A stretch of DNA of 64,000 nucleotides from Amphimedon queenslandica (Eukaryota > Porifera > Demospongiae > Haplosclerida > Niphatidae): NCBI RefSeq assembly GCF_000090795.2, contig NW_003546721.1, positions 1 to 64,000 of the forward strand, in the 5' to 3' direction. The stretch's first letter is position 1. Every line of letters begins with the position of its first letter. A program made the translations under genes and the position numbers. Below the pieces are notes generated by a model. It did not search any database and was not told the DNA's origin. It saw nothing but the letters and a program-made list of their open reading frames with translations. Positions 21,580 through 32,633 of this stretch are shown piece by piece.

Positions 21580-24500
21580 TTGTGTTAATTGTACAAAAAG
21601 GAAGAAGAGCAATTTAAGTGGGAATAAAACTAAAAAAGAAATGCAAAAAATTATAATAATAAAAAGCAAATGGAAGATTTTATAGATAAAAATAGATCAA
21701 ATACCCGAGCATACTATAAAAGACAATGTAACAGGGTCAAAAGCAAAGCAAGAATTGCATATAAAATGAGCAAAAAGTATAAGATTGCTTCTGCAAAGAC
21801 CTATTCTAAGCAGTTTTATGCATTGAAGCCAGGCTTTATATTGCAAAAATGTTAAAATGGGTACAACAAAAACAAGCTAGGATAGCAAAATTTTAAATTC
21901 AATTTACTATTCTAAAAAGTATACTCTTAATCCAGACTTTAAAAAGGAAGCCTCTAGAGATCATAATCAAAAGAATTCTAACCCTCAAAAAATGAAATCA
22001 AAGGAACGCTATCAACGAAATCCAGGGCCACAAAAACAAAACTCCTTGAAGCGATATTAAGGAATATTATTTTACTAAAATTATGGAAGCATTATATTAC
22101 ACCCCTGAAATAGTTGATGATTTATTGCCAAGTATGAAAGGTGTAGATTTTGAGAACACATCATATGACAGTAAATGTAATGGCTGCTGCATCAAGTATA
22201 TTGTTAGAATCAGTTTTAAAAAACAGATCCCACAAAGTAGGCGTATTGATACGTGCATCAAATAGCACTAGAAAATTGAAGTTGAATAGCTTTAGGGATT
22301 TTAGTGAGCAATGTCACACAAAGAATGGCAAGCCTTATTTTTATGAATCAGCATATTTGTTTCCTAATGATATTTCTGATACCCAATTAGACAGTCCAAT
22401 TGCAAACCCTGTTGATACAAATGGCACCTGTTATGTAGCAGGGATTGTTGAAGTATCATGTATTGATAGAATAGAAGATTTTAATGATGAGAGTGAGTCT
22501 GAAGATGAAAATTTTGATAATAATAGAATGTATACTAATAAGAGAAAGCGCACCCTCAAATGGCACTGTACAGACAGGTGCAAGCCTTTATTAGAAAGTG
22601 ATGTTAGTTCTTTTATTGAAGTTAGACAATATTTTGATGAACCCATTAAAGAATTGAGGAAGCATTCAGATGCATGTGATAATTGTCCTAATAATCATTA
22701 TATGACAAGATCCCTGCATGTCGAAGAAATAGATCAAGAGCATGAACATGATTTCTGTGATAATGCAGATGGAACGATAATTGTTAAAAAAGATGAAAAT
22801 GTTGAAAAATATTTTAAATATTCTGAAATTGCTTGTGAAAGGATAGGCCATCCTATGGTGTGTAGTAGTAATGGTACTGATTGTAAAAGCAGGCTGCCTA
22901 TTTTACGCAATGCATCTGTTCATTATCCTCTGTTAAGACACCTTTTGAAACACTTTAATGTTGCTAGAAATGCCCATTTAACAATAGATATTATTGATTC
23001 TTCCCTTGCTGATGGCGATATAGCACAATTAATAGATTTAGTTAGCTGATGAGACTGAATTTGATAATGTGCATCACGCTATTAATGATGGCGAAGAAGA
23101 CCCATTTAGAATAACAAACTTAGATACTGTACTTTATTTTCAGTATTCAGATGCTATTGATGAATGTATAAAAGCTTTGTCTCATCAGGCTGTTAATGCT
23201 TGTTGTAGCTGTGAGAGGCTTTTAAGAAAAAAGTCTGTCACTGAAGCTAAAAATTTACATAGTGATGTTTGGAATATCCTGTTAGATTACATTAGAGACA
23301 ATGATCCTACAGCATTAAATAAAGTTATGTATATTTGTAATCATTGTAAACCTATTCTTAGGAAAAGTAAAGTTCCAGCACGTTGTGTGCTTAATGGGTT
23401 AAAGTGTGAGCCACTACCCAAAGAATTGGAAAATTTAGATCCTTTAAGTTGCCAGTTAATACAGAGAGCCAAATGATTTCAGACAATTGTTATACTAGGC
23501 ACACACACCTTAAAAGTGCCTACAAATAATTCTTTGAAGGCTCTTAAAGGTGCTGTGTTTTATTTACCCCTTCCATTAGAAAAAACAATGGAAACTTTAA
23601 ATGAGGTTGGTATAGATTCTAATCACTTGCCTAATCCAGAACTTTATATTATTATTAATGAACAGCCTGCCAAATCAAATAATGTCTGCCATAGTTTAGT
23701 TGATGTAAATAAAATAAAAGCAGCATTGAAAAAATCAAAAGAAATAAATTGGCTTTATAGAAACGTAGACGATGAGTCAATTGATGAATCGTCCAAAATG
23801 TGATACAAGTAGTCAGCAATACTTTTTGTAAAATGCTTGAAAAAGCAAATGATCAAGATTTAGAAGGTCTTTCGGCATAAACAATTACAAATCTTGATAG
23901 TAAGATTGTAAGGCGTTCTGATATCAGTCAATATAAATTAATGAATGTAAAAGAAGCACCTATTGACAAAAGACAAGAGCATCTTGATTTGTTATGCTTT
24001 CCTACTTTATTTCTAACTGGACAATATGGAGAGCATCACCCAAGACAAAGCTATCCAGCACAGACTTTTATCATTTAGTGAATACATAAAATTTAGACTT
24101 TTGAACAAAGATTCCCGATTTCGTAGAAATCATTCATATTGTTTGCACAATTATGAATTGAAAATTAACAAGGCCTTAAAAACTGGCATATATAATTCAT
24201 TGAAAACAAGAGGCAACATTGGTCAAACTGTTGCTGAAATATTAGAAAAAATAAATGTTTTAGATGAAGAATTTGAGGGCAATTTAAGTACCACCATGTT
24301 GGCTCCAATACGGGGCACAAATTAATATTGGTTCCATGTGAAAGGTGAAATCAAAGCAATGATTGTTGAGTATGGCTCACCAACGCTTTTCCTAACATTA
24401 AGTTGTCCTGAATATGATTCAGCTAATATAGCGCAATAATTAAGAAAAGTGTATAATGCTCCACAATCATATAGTATTTCTAGATTATGTACTAAGGACC

Positions 24501-25220
24501 CTGTTTCAGTATCGTGACAGTTTTCATACAAATTTAAGGATTTCTTTAACATAGTCATTCTCCAGAGAGGTGTTCTAGGCAAAGTAGAGCAATATTATGT
24601 TAAAAAAAGAATAACAAATGTGTGGGGCACCTCATTATCACATCCTCCTATGGATTGAAAATGCTTGTGTTGTCGGTGTCGATTGTCCAGAAGAAGTCTG
24701 TTCTTTCATACAAGATAGAATTACCTGTCATATACCAGATAGTAATATGTCGCGTGATTGATATTTTTTGGTAAGAAAATACCAAATGCACAAGTGCAGC
24801 AAATACTTCAAGCGTAATATTAAAGTCGGCAAAATTTATGTATCTAGATGCCGATTTGATTTTCCTAGACCAGTACGAGATAGTATTTGCATCAATGATG
24901 TTGAAACTAGCTTGAAATCATGCAATAAAATATATTATTTCAAACGAAATGAAAAAAAAGTTCGAGTCAACGACTACCATCCTTTACTGTTGAAATTGTG
25001 TCGTGCAAATATGGACTTGCATATTTAAATGGATTTGCAAGATTCATCGAATTTAATCAAAAATACAAAGAGGAAATTTTATCAATTTTACAATGTTTTC
25101 TGATACACATATATGTACTTATTTTGTATAGAAATTTTGAGCTGATTTCATTCAAGATTAAATTTTTATATAAATGTTTAATGTTATTGCAAATGTCATG
25201 TACTGCGCTGTGGTGCTAGT
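21580..25220 (+). pseudogene. Helitron 2 Rep-half protein, truncated before the helicase
   Basis: The N-terminal part (21670-22060) is Lys/Tyr-rich (ARIAYKMSKKYKIASAKTYS), like the coil that opens many animal Helitron proteins. A 299-codon frame (22150-23049) holds acidic stretches and Cys/His pairs (WHCTDRCKP, CDNCPNNHY). The next frame (23069-23476) has CCSCERLLRKKSV and CNHCKPILRKSKVPARCVLN, a zinc-binding DUF6570-like module, ending PLSCQLIQRAK. Then NNSLKALKGAVFYLPLPLEK (23520), EINWLYRNVDDE, FPTLFLTGQYGEHHPRQ (24000), FEGNLSTTMLAPIRGTN (24290), and a decayed Helitron_like_N Rep core (YGSPTLFLTLSCPEYDSANI at 24370, RVNDYHPLLLKLCRANMDL at 24970). The helicase is missing: coding similarity stops at about 25030. 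There are at least six stops or frame shifts. Confidence 0.7.
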
Positions 25221-25934
25221 CGGCTCACAAAGCTCATGCTGTTTAGCTTACTCAGTATACTTTGTGGGAATCCCATGTAAATGAAAACAAAGTTTACAAT
25301 TACAATCACTATACTATAGGCAAGGCACTCAAAAAATAACAGTTATAATTGGAATTTGAAATGCATGCGGGCAGTTATTTACAAAACTTTCAACAATAAT
25401 TCATTTTCAAAGTTTTGCTACTCAATAAACATTGATAAAGCCTAAATGTTTTGTTGCTATGCTAAAAATTCACCCTATACAGGTATATGCATGTAGTAGG
25501 TAGTAGTAAAGCAAGCAAAAACAAAACTACATCAAATACAATTACACTGTATGAGACCCATAACACAATTGTTGTACAATGACAACACATTGCAATTTCA
25601 AAGCCTGGTGGTCACAAAGTACTGTAGTTGTGGTATAGTCGGTTTCAGTTGAGTTTGACAGGAAGTTTTCATCTTAAAAATGAAATTTGAAATTTGAATT
25701 TGTGCCTATTCTCTAGAATTGCTCCCGCTACATTGCAGTCCACTTTAAAGGTACCAGAAAATCGCTCAGTGAAGTACAGCTCAGATAAGCCATTTAATGA
25801 GGTTTTCTATGGTAAGATAAAAGAGTTGGAAGTGTTTTAAAATGATAAATTTGGCCGCCATCTTGAAAAATCAACCTTAACCCTACATATAGGCTACCGC
25901 CTATATAATAACAGTTATATTATTTCCCTTCATA

Positions 25935-26173
25935 TGTGACCATAATTGACAAAAGGGCCCTTATGGCGGATTTTAAAATTCATCATTATTATGGAAAATA
26001 TCAACCTGTGAGTGCTTTGTTAGACAATCATTGTTTCTAAAAGTTTCATGGTAACTTTTTGCATCCTGTGGAGTAATTTTATGATAAATGGGGCTCAGGA
26101 AGTTGGATTTCTTAGGCTAGAAAGACAAATTTCACTACCCGCCATAAGGTACCTTTTGTCAATTATGGTCACA
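25935..26173. mobile_element. TA-flanked MITE, family M1 copy 1
   Basis: About 239 bp with inverted ends tgtgaccataattgacaaaa and flanking TA on both sides (25933-25934 and 26174-26175). The inner arms include ttatggcggattt / ccgccataaggtacc. Two more copies lie at 32222-32459 and 38819-39048. The TA target suggests Tc1/mariner-type or pogo-type mobilisation. Confidence 0.85.
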
Positions 26174-26276
26174 TATAATCACAATAATAAATGTAGTGAG
26201 CAAAAGGTTAATGACAACAATCTTTACAAAGCACATGATATTCTCAGTCTTCATTAAACATCACTCACCCTCAAAA

Positions 26277-26400
26277 GCTTTGCACAGATTTCCTCCGGAA
26301 TACCCAGCTTAGTCTTTAAAATATCTGAAACTTCAGCAAGTCACTTGTCTTCTAGACTTCTTCTGTCTATTTTGAGGTCCACTTGGCACTAGCTCAGAAA
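26277..26400 (-). pseudogene. SAM-domain-like first exon, divergent from CACTA-like gene A
   Basis: The minus strand reads LAEVSDILKTKLGIPEEICA then KLLR, followed at once by a good splice donor (agg/gtgagt, donor at 26276). The pattern (A-E-V-x2-hydrophobic-L, then GIPEEICAKL) resembles the first helices of SAM domains in sponge and cnidarian multi-copy proteins. Upstream frames are shifted (LSFSELVPSGPQNRQKKSRR), so this exon is decayed. Further exons would lie where a MITE and Helitron 2 now are, and none was found. Its start faces away from the gene at 26432, about 30 bp off, matching the arrangement at 34 kb. Confidence 0.4.
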
Positions 26401-26431
26401 AACTCAAAACTAGAAGTTCTTCCCACCGGCC

Positions 26432-28977
26432 ATGTGCAAGTGCAAATTAGAGGCGTGGCTTGAATCATGTGATAGATCACGTGACAATCTATTTTTAGTT
26501 CTATTCAAAATAGCTTCTCAGCAGGCTATGGAGTGTTGTCTTTGTAACGTGTCTGTCCCAGGCTTATGGTCATACGGCAGTCATATGAAACTTGTGCATT
26601 GTAAAGATGCTGATTTTAGTCTCATCTGTGGCATAAACAACTGTGAAAAGGCGCTGAGTTCATTTGCAGCTTTCAATACTCATATCTACTGGCATCATTG
26701 TGAGGTGCTAAATTTAACAAGGACGTCCTCTCGAGTTGAAATTGAAGATTCCTCTGATTATACCAATGTAGAACCTTACCGAAATGATGATCAAGTACTC
26801 GCCACATTCACCAATCATGATATCCAGAGTGGCCTTCAGCCTTCATCATCAGATCACCGTAACTTGGACCATACACTAGAGTCTGCTAAACTTTTACTAC
26901 TTCTTTCTCAGCAGCATTATCTGTCACAATCTGCTGTATCTGATGTTATTGACGGCTGTCAAAAGCACTCAATGTATGTAGCAGAATGTATTTTATCCAT
27001 AATTGCAGAGAAGATTAGATCAAGAGGGATTAATTCAGAAATTATAGGTGACGTTTGCTCACTTACTGATATCGATATTCCTCAGTTGTTCCAAGACCTA
27101 GACAGTACTTACTTACAGGAAAAGTTTGTTAAAGAGATCATTTGAACTATGTGGTAAGTAACAGCAATAATTAGTTGTCATATTGCATATATTTATGTGC
27201 AATAGGAACCAATTCAGATTGCCTTTGGAAGTCCATTTTATTCCACTCAATTCACTGGCTCCAAAAGAGAATTTGTTCAGAGAACTGATAAATTCTATTG
27301 CATTTCAATTTTAGAGACACTTCAGTCACTGTTGAAAAGTGATCCAATATTAAATGAAGTTTTACTCGATCATGCAAGTGATGGGCATTTATCTGAATTT
27401 TGTGATGGGTCTCTTTACAATACACATTCACTACTTAGTACAGACAAACATGCATTAAAGATAATAGGTTATGATGAACTTGAGGTTACCAACCCCTTAG
27501 GCTCATACATTCTAAGGCATAAGGTAGGTTGTCTTTCCTTTTTTTGGCTAATATTATGCCTTGTTTCCGTTCCAAATATGCTTCATCTTATTTAGTAGCT
27601 GTAGGTAAATCAGAGGATATTGCTCATTATGGAATTGTTACCTTTTTAGCACCATTTGTGAATGATTTAAAATTTTTGTATCTTGATGGGATAACTGCTG
27701 CTAATTCTATGGTTTTTCTTGGCGGACTTTTAGCTTTCCTAGGGGACACCTTGGAATTACATTTAGTTGGTGGTGTTAACGAAGGTATTTCATTTGCATT
27801 AAGAATCTGTAGTTCCTGCATGGTTACAAATAAAGAATCACAGCAAGTGTCTTCTGAAAAGCAGTGCATTGTATGCAATGTTGATTCTTATGAATATCAT
27901 TGCTCATTGGTACATGGTCCTTTATATTCTCATGTTTCAAACATGTATGGTATTAATCGTCGTTCAGTACTAAAAGACATACATGGTTTTTCTGTAGTAA
28001 CAAGTCTGTCACATGACATCATGCATGACTTGTTTGAAGGTATTGCTAATAAAGAACTTAATCTTTTTTTAACTCATTGTAGCATTAATGGATATTTTAC
28101 TATTGCAGAACTAAATTGAAGAAATCAAAATTATGATTTTATTGGGCCTAAACCTTCTTTGATAGTAAACCTCATGCCCATGACTACAACATTTGCCAAT
28201 CAGCATCACAAATGATATCATTGTTAATGGAGTTACCTATTATTGGTGACAAAATTCCTGAAGAGGATAAGCATTATTATTGCCTTTTGTTGCTTATAAA
28301 AATGGCATGAATTGTATTGTCCCCTATCCTTTCTTATGATGTGCTACTCTATTTAGACATATTAGTAGCAGAGGAAATCATACTTTTTAAAGAGTTGTAT
28401 CCATCATCTAGTATCATACCAAAAATGCACTTTATGATGCATTATTCTTCTCATATTGAAAAGTTTGGGCATTCTTGGACAATGACATAAGCATAACCAA
28501 GCTTTATTAAACGTTCTTCACAGCAAAGCAATCTTAAAAATGTCCCAAAATCTGTAGCTAATTGTCATCAATATTGGCTTGCATACAAATTAGAGTTCTG
28601 TGACAGTATTGTTACTGTTGAACAAGAATTTAGTAAACCAAATAGGATTTCGCTTAGTTCAGAGCCATCAGATCTTATTAGAATGTTTGAGGTGTTTTGT
28701 ACTGTTACAGATGATCTTGTTGTTTCACATCACAAATGGGCACAAGCACAAAATACACTATATAAAAGAAATGTTTCTCTTAATTAAATATGATTGCTTA
28801 TTTCCTCAATTTGGTAAAATTGTTGACATAATTGTTTATAGTGGTATCATAGTTTTTTATGTTGAGATATATAATGCTCAATATTTTGATGAACATTTTA
28901 TGTCGTATACCATTGTAAGATCCACAAATAGTAGTTATGTACCATATAAACCATGGTTTCGAGGTGTGTATCAGTAA
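26432..28977 (+). pseudogene. Zinc-finger/CACTA-like (CMC) transposase gene A, decayed
   Basis: Exon 1 (26432 to about 27157) begins MCKCKLEAWLESC and holds two C2H2-like units: ECCLCNVSVPGLW..HMKLVH, and CGINNCEKALSSFAAFNTHI..HH. Exon 2 (from 27206) runs from EPIQIAFGSPFY to DGHLSEFCDGSLYNTH, then IGYDELEVTNPLGSYILRHK, where the Asp may be the first catalytic acid. Then IAHYGIVTFLAPFVNDLKFL, GDTLELHLVGGVNEG, CSSCM, YGINRRSVLKDIHGF, and SLSHDIMHDLFEG at about 28020. After 28119 the frame is lost, and only scraps of the C-terminal half survive to about 28975. It is a paralogue of gene B at 34599. Breaks include frame shifts at about 27525 and 28119. Confidence 0.6.
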
Positions 28978-29085
28978 TGTAAGACCTGAGCCCCGAGATG
29001 TCTGCCCGAGGCAAAGCCGAGGGCAGACATTGAGGGGCGAAAGTCTTACATTACTGATACTCACCAAGAAACCGTGGTTCATATA
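28945..29085. repeat. Short GC-centred hairpin element
   Basis: Arms of about 45 bp (atataaaccatggtttcgag .. ccgtggttcatat) enclose a second, GC-rich stem (ccgagatgtctgccc / gggcagacattgagg) around the loop gaggcaaagccga. It interrupts the tail of CACTA-like gene A. It has no coding content. Confidence 0.65.
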
Positions 29086-29098
29086 ATATGTGCTATAT

Positions 29099-29510
29099 TT
29101 ACTGTAAGATCTATGGGATCTACCAGGGACGGATGAGCGTTTTGCTTGTTTGCTGGGAGATCAAACTCCATCCCGCTCTTTTACTTCTTGACAGAACAAC
29201 AAAGGCCTTCTTGAAACTTCTCTGTAGCATTTATCTCTGCACGAGCTTTATTTTCGTCAATACAGTGGCGAACGGCTGGGTCTAGCCTACTACTATGCTG
29301 CCATTTTCTGCCATGTGCTAGATACAGAGCATGCGCAGATCGCTCGTGCATCTCATTACAGATAAACTCACCCAATGAATCTCATTACAGTTGTACATAC
29401 TCCAATGAATCTCATTATCTTGCAGTGAATATTGTTAACTGGCAGCGGTTAGGTGTACATTGCCTATGTACCACCTGGAGGTCCCTTTGATCTTACAGTA
29501 ACTATGGTAT
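29099..29510. mobile_element. MITE of about 410 bp
   Basis: The ends tactgtaagatc..ggga.ct.ccagg (left) and their imperfect complement (cctggaggtccctttgatcttacagta) form inverted repeats of about 28 bp. The interior has no supported ORF. The family and target site are not certain. Confidence 0.5.
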
Positions 29511-30302
29511 GTATGAACATAAACAATCTTGCTATTCATGATCCTATGTATTGTCATACATGTTTTAATAATTCTTATCATTGTATATTTATTTCTTTAC
29601 CTTACCATATTTTATACAATCTGTAACTTTCTTTTTTTCATTTACTTATACAACAATTATTTTGACATGATCTTTGATTTCATTTAATTCATAAGTATTG
29701 TTGTTTTAAAAATATATATTAATAATAAAGAAATAAAATAGAAGTGAAAAAATTTGTGACCCAATATGAGAAAACCAGGCTATCTGCGGGATTTTGGTAA
29801 AATCAGTTTTTGGTACTCACAGATAGAGAAAAAATTTATGACAATCCACAATAAAATTTGGGAAGTTAGGGATGCTGTTTGGACGATTGCTCTGGAATAC
29901 TAGTGAAGAGAAAAAGCCATTTTAAGTTATTTTCAATGTTTCCGTGTCATGCCCGTTCATGAAGTAAACGAAACCACGCCCACCACGTAAAACCACACCC
30001 AAATATATTAATAAACGAGGAATGAAGAAAGAAGCACATTTGACTTGCTTTTGACCTTTCTTTTGATAGCATTTAAACTATCTTTTTTTGTATAATGGAC
30101 ATCTTAAGAGTTGTCTAAAGCCCTGCCATTCATAGTGACTTGAAGTACTAGTAAGTTTTTTCATTACCAAGTTATAGAGTTATTATTACGTCTTCTAGTG
30201 CTAAAAGTCCTTTTTATGGACTGTTTTGAACACAGATCATCCACATACTTCATAATGTGAGTAAATATTATACATAATTATTGAGTTTCAAACTTAGATT
30301 GT
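29511..30302. other. No gene recognised
   Basis: AT-rich intergenic DNA. A sentence-like segment near 29755-29860 (gtgacccaatatgagaaaacc) resembles one end of a dispersed repeat, but its partner end was not found. Confidence 0.35.
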
Positions 30303-31635
30303 TTATTCAATTTGAATAGTTGTTACGTAGTTGCTTTTAGTTGTGTAGGTCACATTCATTTTCTTCTCTAGTTGAAGCAACTTTGTATCTCCTTCTTTCA
30401 AGTCTAAGGGACAATTGAATGAATCCTTCCAGAGTTGCTCACATATGTCACTAAAAGCAGTCAGCAACTTGGATTCTCTCCTTTAGAAAACAACAAGTTG
30501 GTAGAAACTTTCTTCTCACACAAATGTAGAGACTGCAGAACATAGGCGGCTGCAGAATTTTGCATTTACCCGGGCTCATTAATTATTTATATCAATTGGG
30601 GGTGTGGTCAATTAATTAAATGACTTAAAAACTTACTGTTACAAGCCACTGAAGCCAGTTACCACACTAAAATAACTGTAAAGATGAGCTGATACTTATA
30701 TAAACAGTTGTGGGTATTAAAAATGAATTATAGTGTCCTAATCATAACAAAACACACCTTTTGGGTGTGGTTTTCATTAAAACTACCCGAGCAAAGCCCG
30801 GGCTTGCCTGGGCCTGCAACCGCCTATGCTGCAGAATGGAACATTTGCTACATTTAGAAAATGTAGTATCACTCAGCATATATACTTTACTAGAACAATT
30901 GATGCAACAATAGTGTACAGTATAGTTTTGTACACCAATGATTTCAGCTTGTTTAAGAAGGATTGTTTCCTCATAGACACTTTCAGCAATAACAACGGCA
31001 TCAATAGGTGTGAAGATTGTGTTGCTTGAGAATTGCAGTGTCTTTTCCACTCTGTAGCTCTTAACTGTGAGGAATTTAAAATCGTAAGTACTGTTTTCCT
31101 CAAGTTTGTCAATATTACTCTCCCAGCACGATAGAACAATGGTTCCTGTGCTGTCTACCAGTATTACCTCTTGAAGGAGGCCAGTGGAGACTGCTCGAGC
31201 CGGACAAACTTTGATGACTTTAGCTGTGATATCTATTTGTGTGTAATCCATCACGTTCTCCACTTCAGCAACTGTAACTTCTGGGCGCTTCTCTACTTTG
31301 CACTTAATTTTTTTGGGTGATGGTGGAACTGTTGAGTTTTTGTTGACAAATATTTCCAGCTTGTCATCTGATCTGCTTTTTCTGATAGAGCAGTTTTTGA
31401 TGAGGACTGGTTTCTTTTTCTCCTTGAGGTCTGCCAGTTTCTTTCGGAGTCCTCCATGGAAGCTAATGAGTCTTAGATCTGTGGTACCATCGCTGGCAGT
31501 CCCATCAAAGTACTGTGTCCCAGTCTTTGATTTCTTTACTGGGGAAAGAACTTTAATTGCGAAATGGACATCAGCACTTCCTTCTTCGTGATCTATCTGT
31601 GATAAAGTATCAAATGACCTCTTCCCTGACATCAT
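30303..31635 (-). pseudogene. RPA-like OB-fold protein with zinc ribbon, interrupted by a MITE
   Basis: Starts MMSGKRSFDTL at 31635, one exon. First OB region: VHFAIKVLSPVKKSKTGTQY then FDGTASDGTTDLRLISFHG. A basic linker PPSPKKIKCKVEK follows, then a second OB fold: YTQIDITAKVIKVCPARAV, EVILVDSTGTIVLSCWESNI, STYDFKFLTVKSYRVEKTLQ. The C-terminal zinc ribbon is YCCINCSSKVYMLSD..FSKCSKCSILQ. The order resembles RPA1-type single-strand binding proteins. The MITE 30541-30828 interrupts codons right after CSILQ. Beyond it the frame resumes SLHLCEKKVSTNLLF, then a one-base shift near 30485, then LTAFSDICEQLWKDSFNCPL, ending QIE-stop at 30303. It may be a Helitron-type accessory gene or a host gene; no Helitron Rep lies adjacent. 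Confidence 0.7.
30541..30828. mobile_element. hAT-type MITE, 288 bp, with perfect 8-bp target duplication
   Basis: The ends cataggcggctgcag / ctgcaaccgcctatg are inverted. The flanks are identical: ctgcagaa at 30533-30540 and 30829-30836. Eight-base duplications and these end sequences fit hAT non-autonomous elements. The interior is non-coding, with a cccgggct motif near both ends. Confidence 0.85.
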
Positions 31636-31650
31636 TGTAGCTGCATAAGT

Positions 31651-31660
31651 NNNNNNNNNN
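31651..31660. other. Assembly gap (10 Ns)
   Basis: A run of ten Ns lies 16 bp upstream of the RPA-like start. The true distance between the RPA-like gene and the protease exons is therefore unknown, and the two sides may not be neighbours at all. Confidence 0.95.
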
Positions 31661-31733
31661 GAGATTGCATGACTCTAATATTCAATAAAATTATTATTTT
31701 GCATAGAACACATGTATGTGATTCACTAACCGA

Positions 31734-31960
31734 TTAGTCTTCATTATCATCAAAGCTGAAACTAGACACTTCTGACTCATTATAGTGGATCCATCCTTGG
31801 TTCCTTTGTTTTACAAGTGTTGAATCTAAAAAAATATCACTAATACATAAATTCTGAACATACATGTACATGCATGTATAATGTATGCAGCTACTTACAA
31901 TGCCCTCTATTGATATCATCGCCATGGTGAACCTATTGAAATGCATATACACGTACATAA
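31734..31960 (-). CDS. Ubiquitin-specific protease (USP/UCH), last two exons only
   Basis: Exon 31734-31825 follows an acceptor (tttttttag/attcaac). The preceding exon ends at 31899 at a donor (catt/gtaagtag). The spliced frame reads VHHGDDINRGHY, STLVKQRNQGWIHYNESEVS then SFSFDDNED-stop. GD.NRGHY with following W.HYNESEVS is the His-box of USP cysteine proteases, with the catalytic His in GHY. The Cys-box and the rest are not in the window upstream (the next 600 bp hold a MITE and microsatellites), so this is either the tail of a gene with distant exons or a fragment. Deubiquitination is the family reaction; the substrate is unknown. Confidence 0.5.
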
Positions 31961-31982
31961 ACATAATGCTTTTAACACACAA

Positions 31983-32221
31983 TTAAAGCCACAAGTGAGT
32001 AAGACCTCAGAGAGTGTTTGTCTTATATGTTGATTGTACTATTAAAAGATTAGAATTTAATTGTGGCAACAATACCAGTGACAGTAATGTAATGTCGCCT
32101 TGAGATTCTATGATTAAACAATGGTCGAAAACAAGAACGAGGAACGAGGAAGAAGAGAAAAAACAAAAATTTACTGAGTATTGTTATTATTATATTATTA
32201 TTATTATTATTATTGTTATTA
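31983..32221. other. Non-coding, with an att microsatellite at 32185-32222
   Basis: AT-rich stretch between the protease exons and MITE copy 2. No supported gene. Confidence 0.5.
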
Positions 32222-32459
32222 GTGACCATAATTGACAAAAGGTACCTTATGGCGGATTTTTTAATTCATCATTATAATGAAAAATATCAACCTGTGAGTG
32301 CTCTGATAATCAATCATTGTTTCTAAATGTTACATGGTAACTTTTTGCATCCTATGGAGTAATTTTATGACAAATGGAGCTTAGGAAGTTGGATTTTTTG
32401 GGCTATAAAGACCAATTTTTCTATCCGCCATAAGGTACCTTTTGTCAATTATGGTCACA
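32222..32459. mobile_element. TA-type MITE, family M1 copy 2
   Basis: Same ends (gtgaccataattgacaaaag / its complement) and same interior as copy 1. It is inserted in an att repeat, which hides the target duplication. Confidence 0.85.
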
Positions 32460-32633
32460 TTATTATTATTATTGTCAAAAATTGATATGACAAACAAAAA
32501 AGTAGGGAAGCAACTGAGCTATATAGGCATCGAAATGTTATTAATATTATTATTATTATTAGAAAAAATTGCTAAGTTAAAAATGTACATGTACATGTAT
32601 ACCTGAACTCTGGCTTAAAATAGACTTTGTTTT

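Larger units (their letters stand above)
20708..25917. mobile_element. 5.2-kb unit bounded by about 220-bp inverted repeats, carrying truncated Helitron 2
   Basis: 20708-20925 is matched in reverse complement by 25697-25917. The outer ends read tattatataggc.gtagc and share words such as tagggtt.aggttga, ccaaatttat, and atgtagcgggagcaattct. By eye they are about 75% identical. Between them lie only Helitron-like coding pieces on the plus strand. Helitrons lack terminal inverted repeats, so this is either two inverted copies of a separate element or a TIR element that captured a Helitron fragment. No clean target duplication was found. Confidence 0.55.

Noticed and set aside
20708-25917. Large virus-like element with long TIRs
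   Set aside because: The cargo is Helitron Rep sequence only; no capsid, polymerase or protease-type genes were seen.
30826-31029. Plus-strand frames over the RPA-like gene (also 31298-31591)
   Set aside because: Antisense of a well supported coding region.
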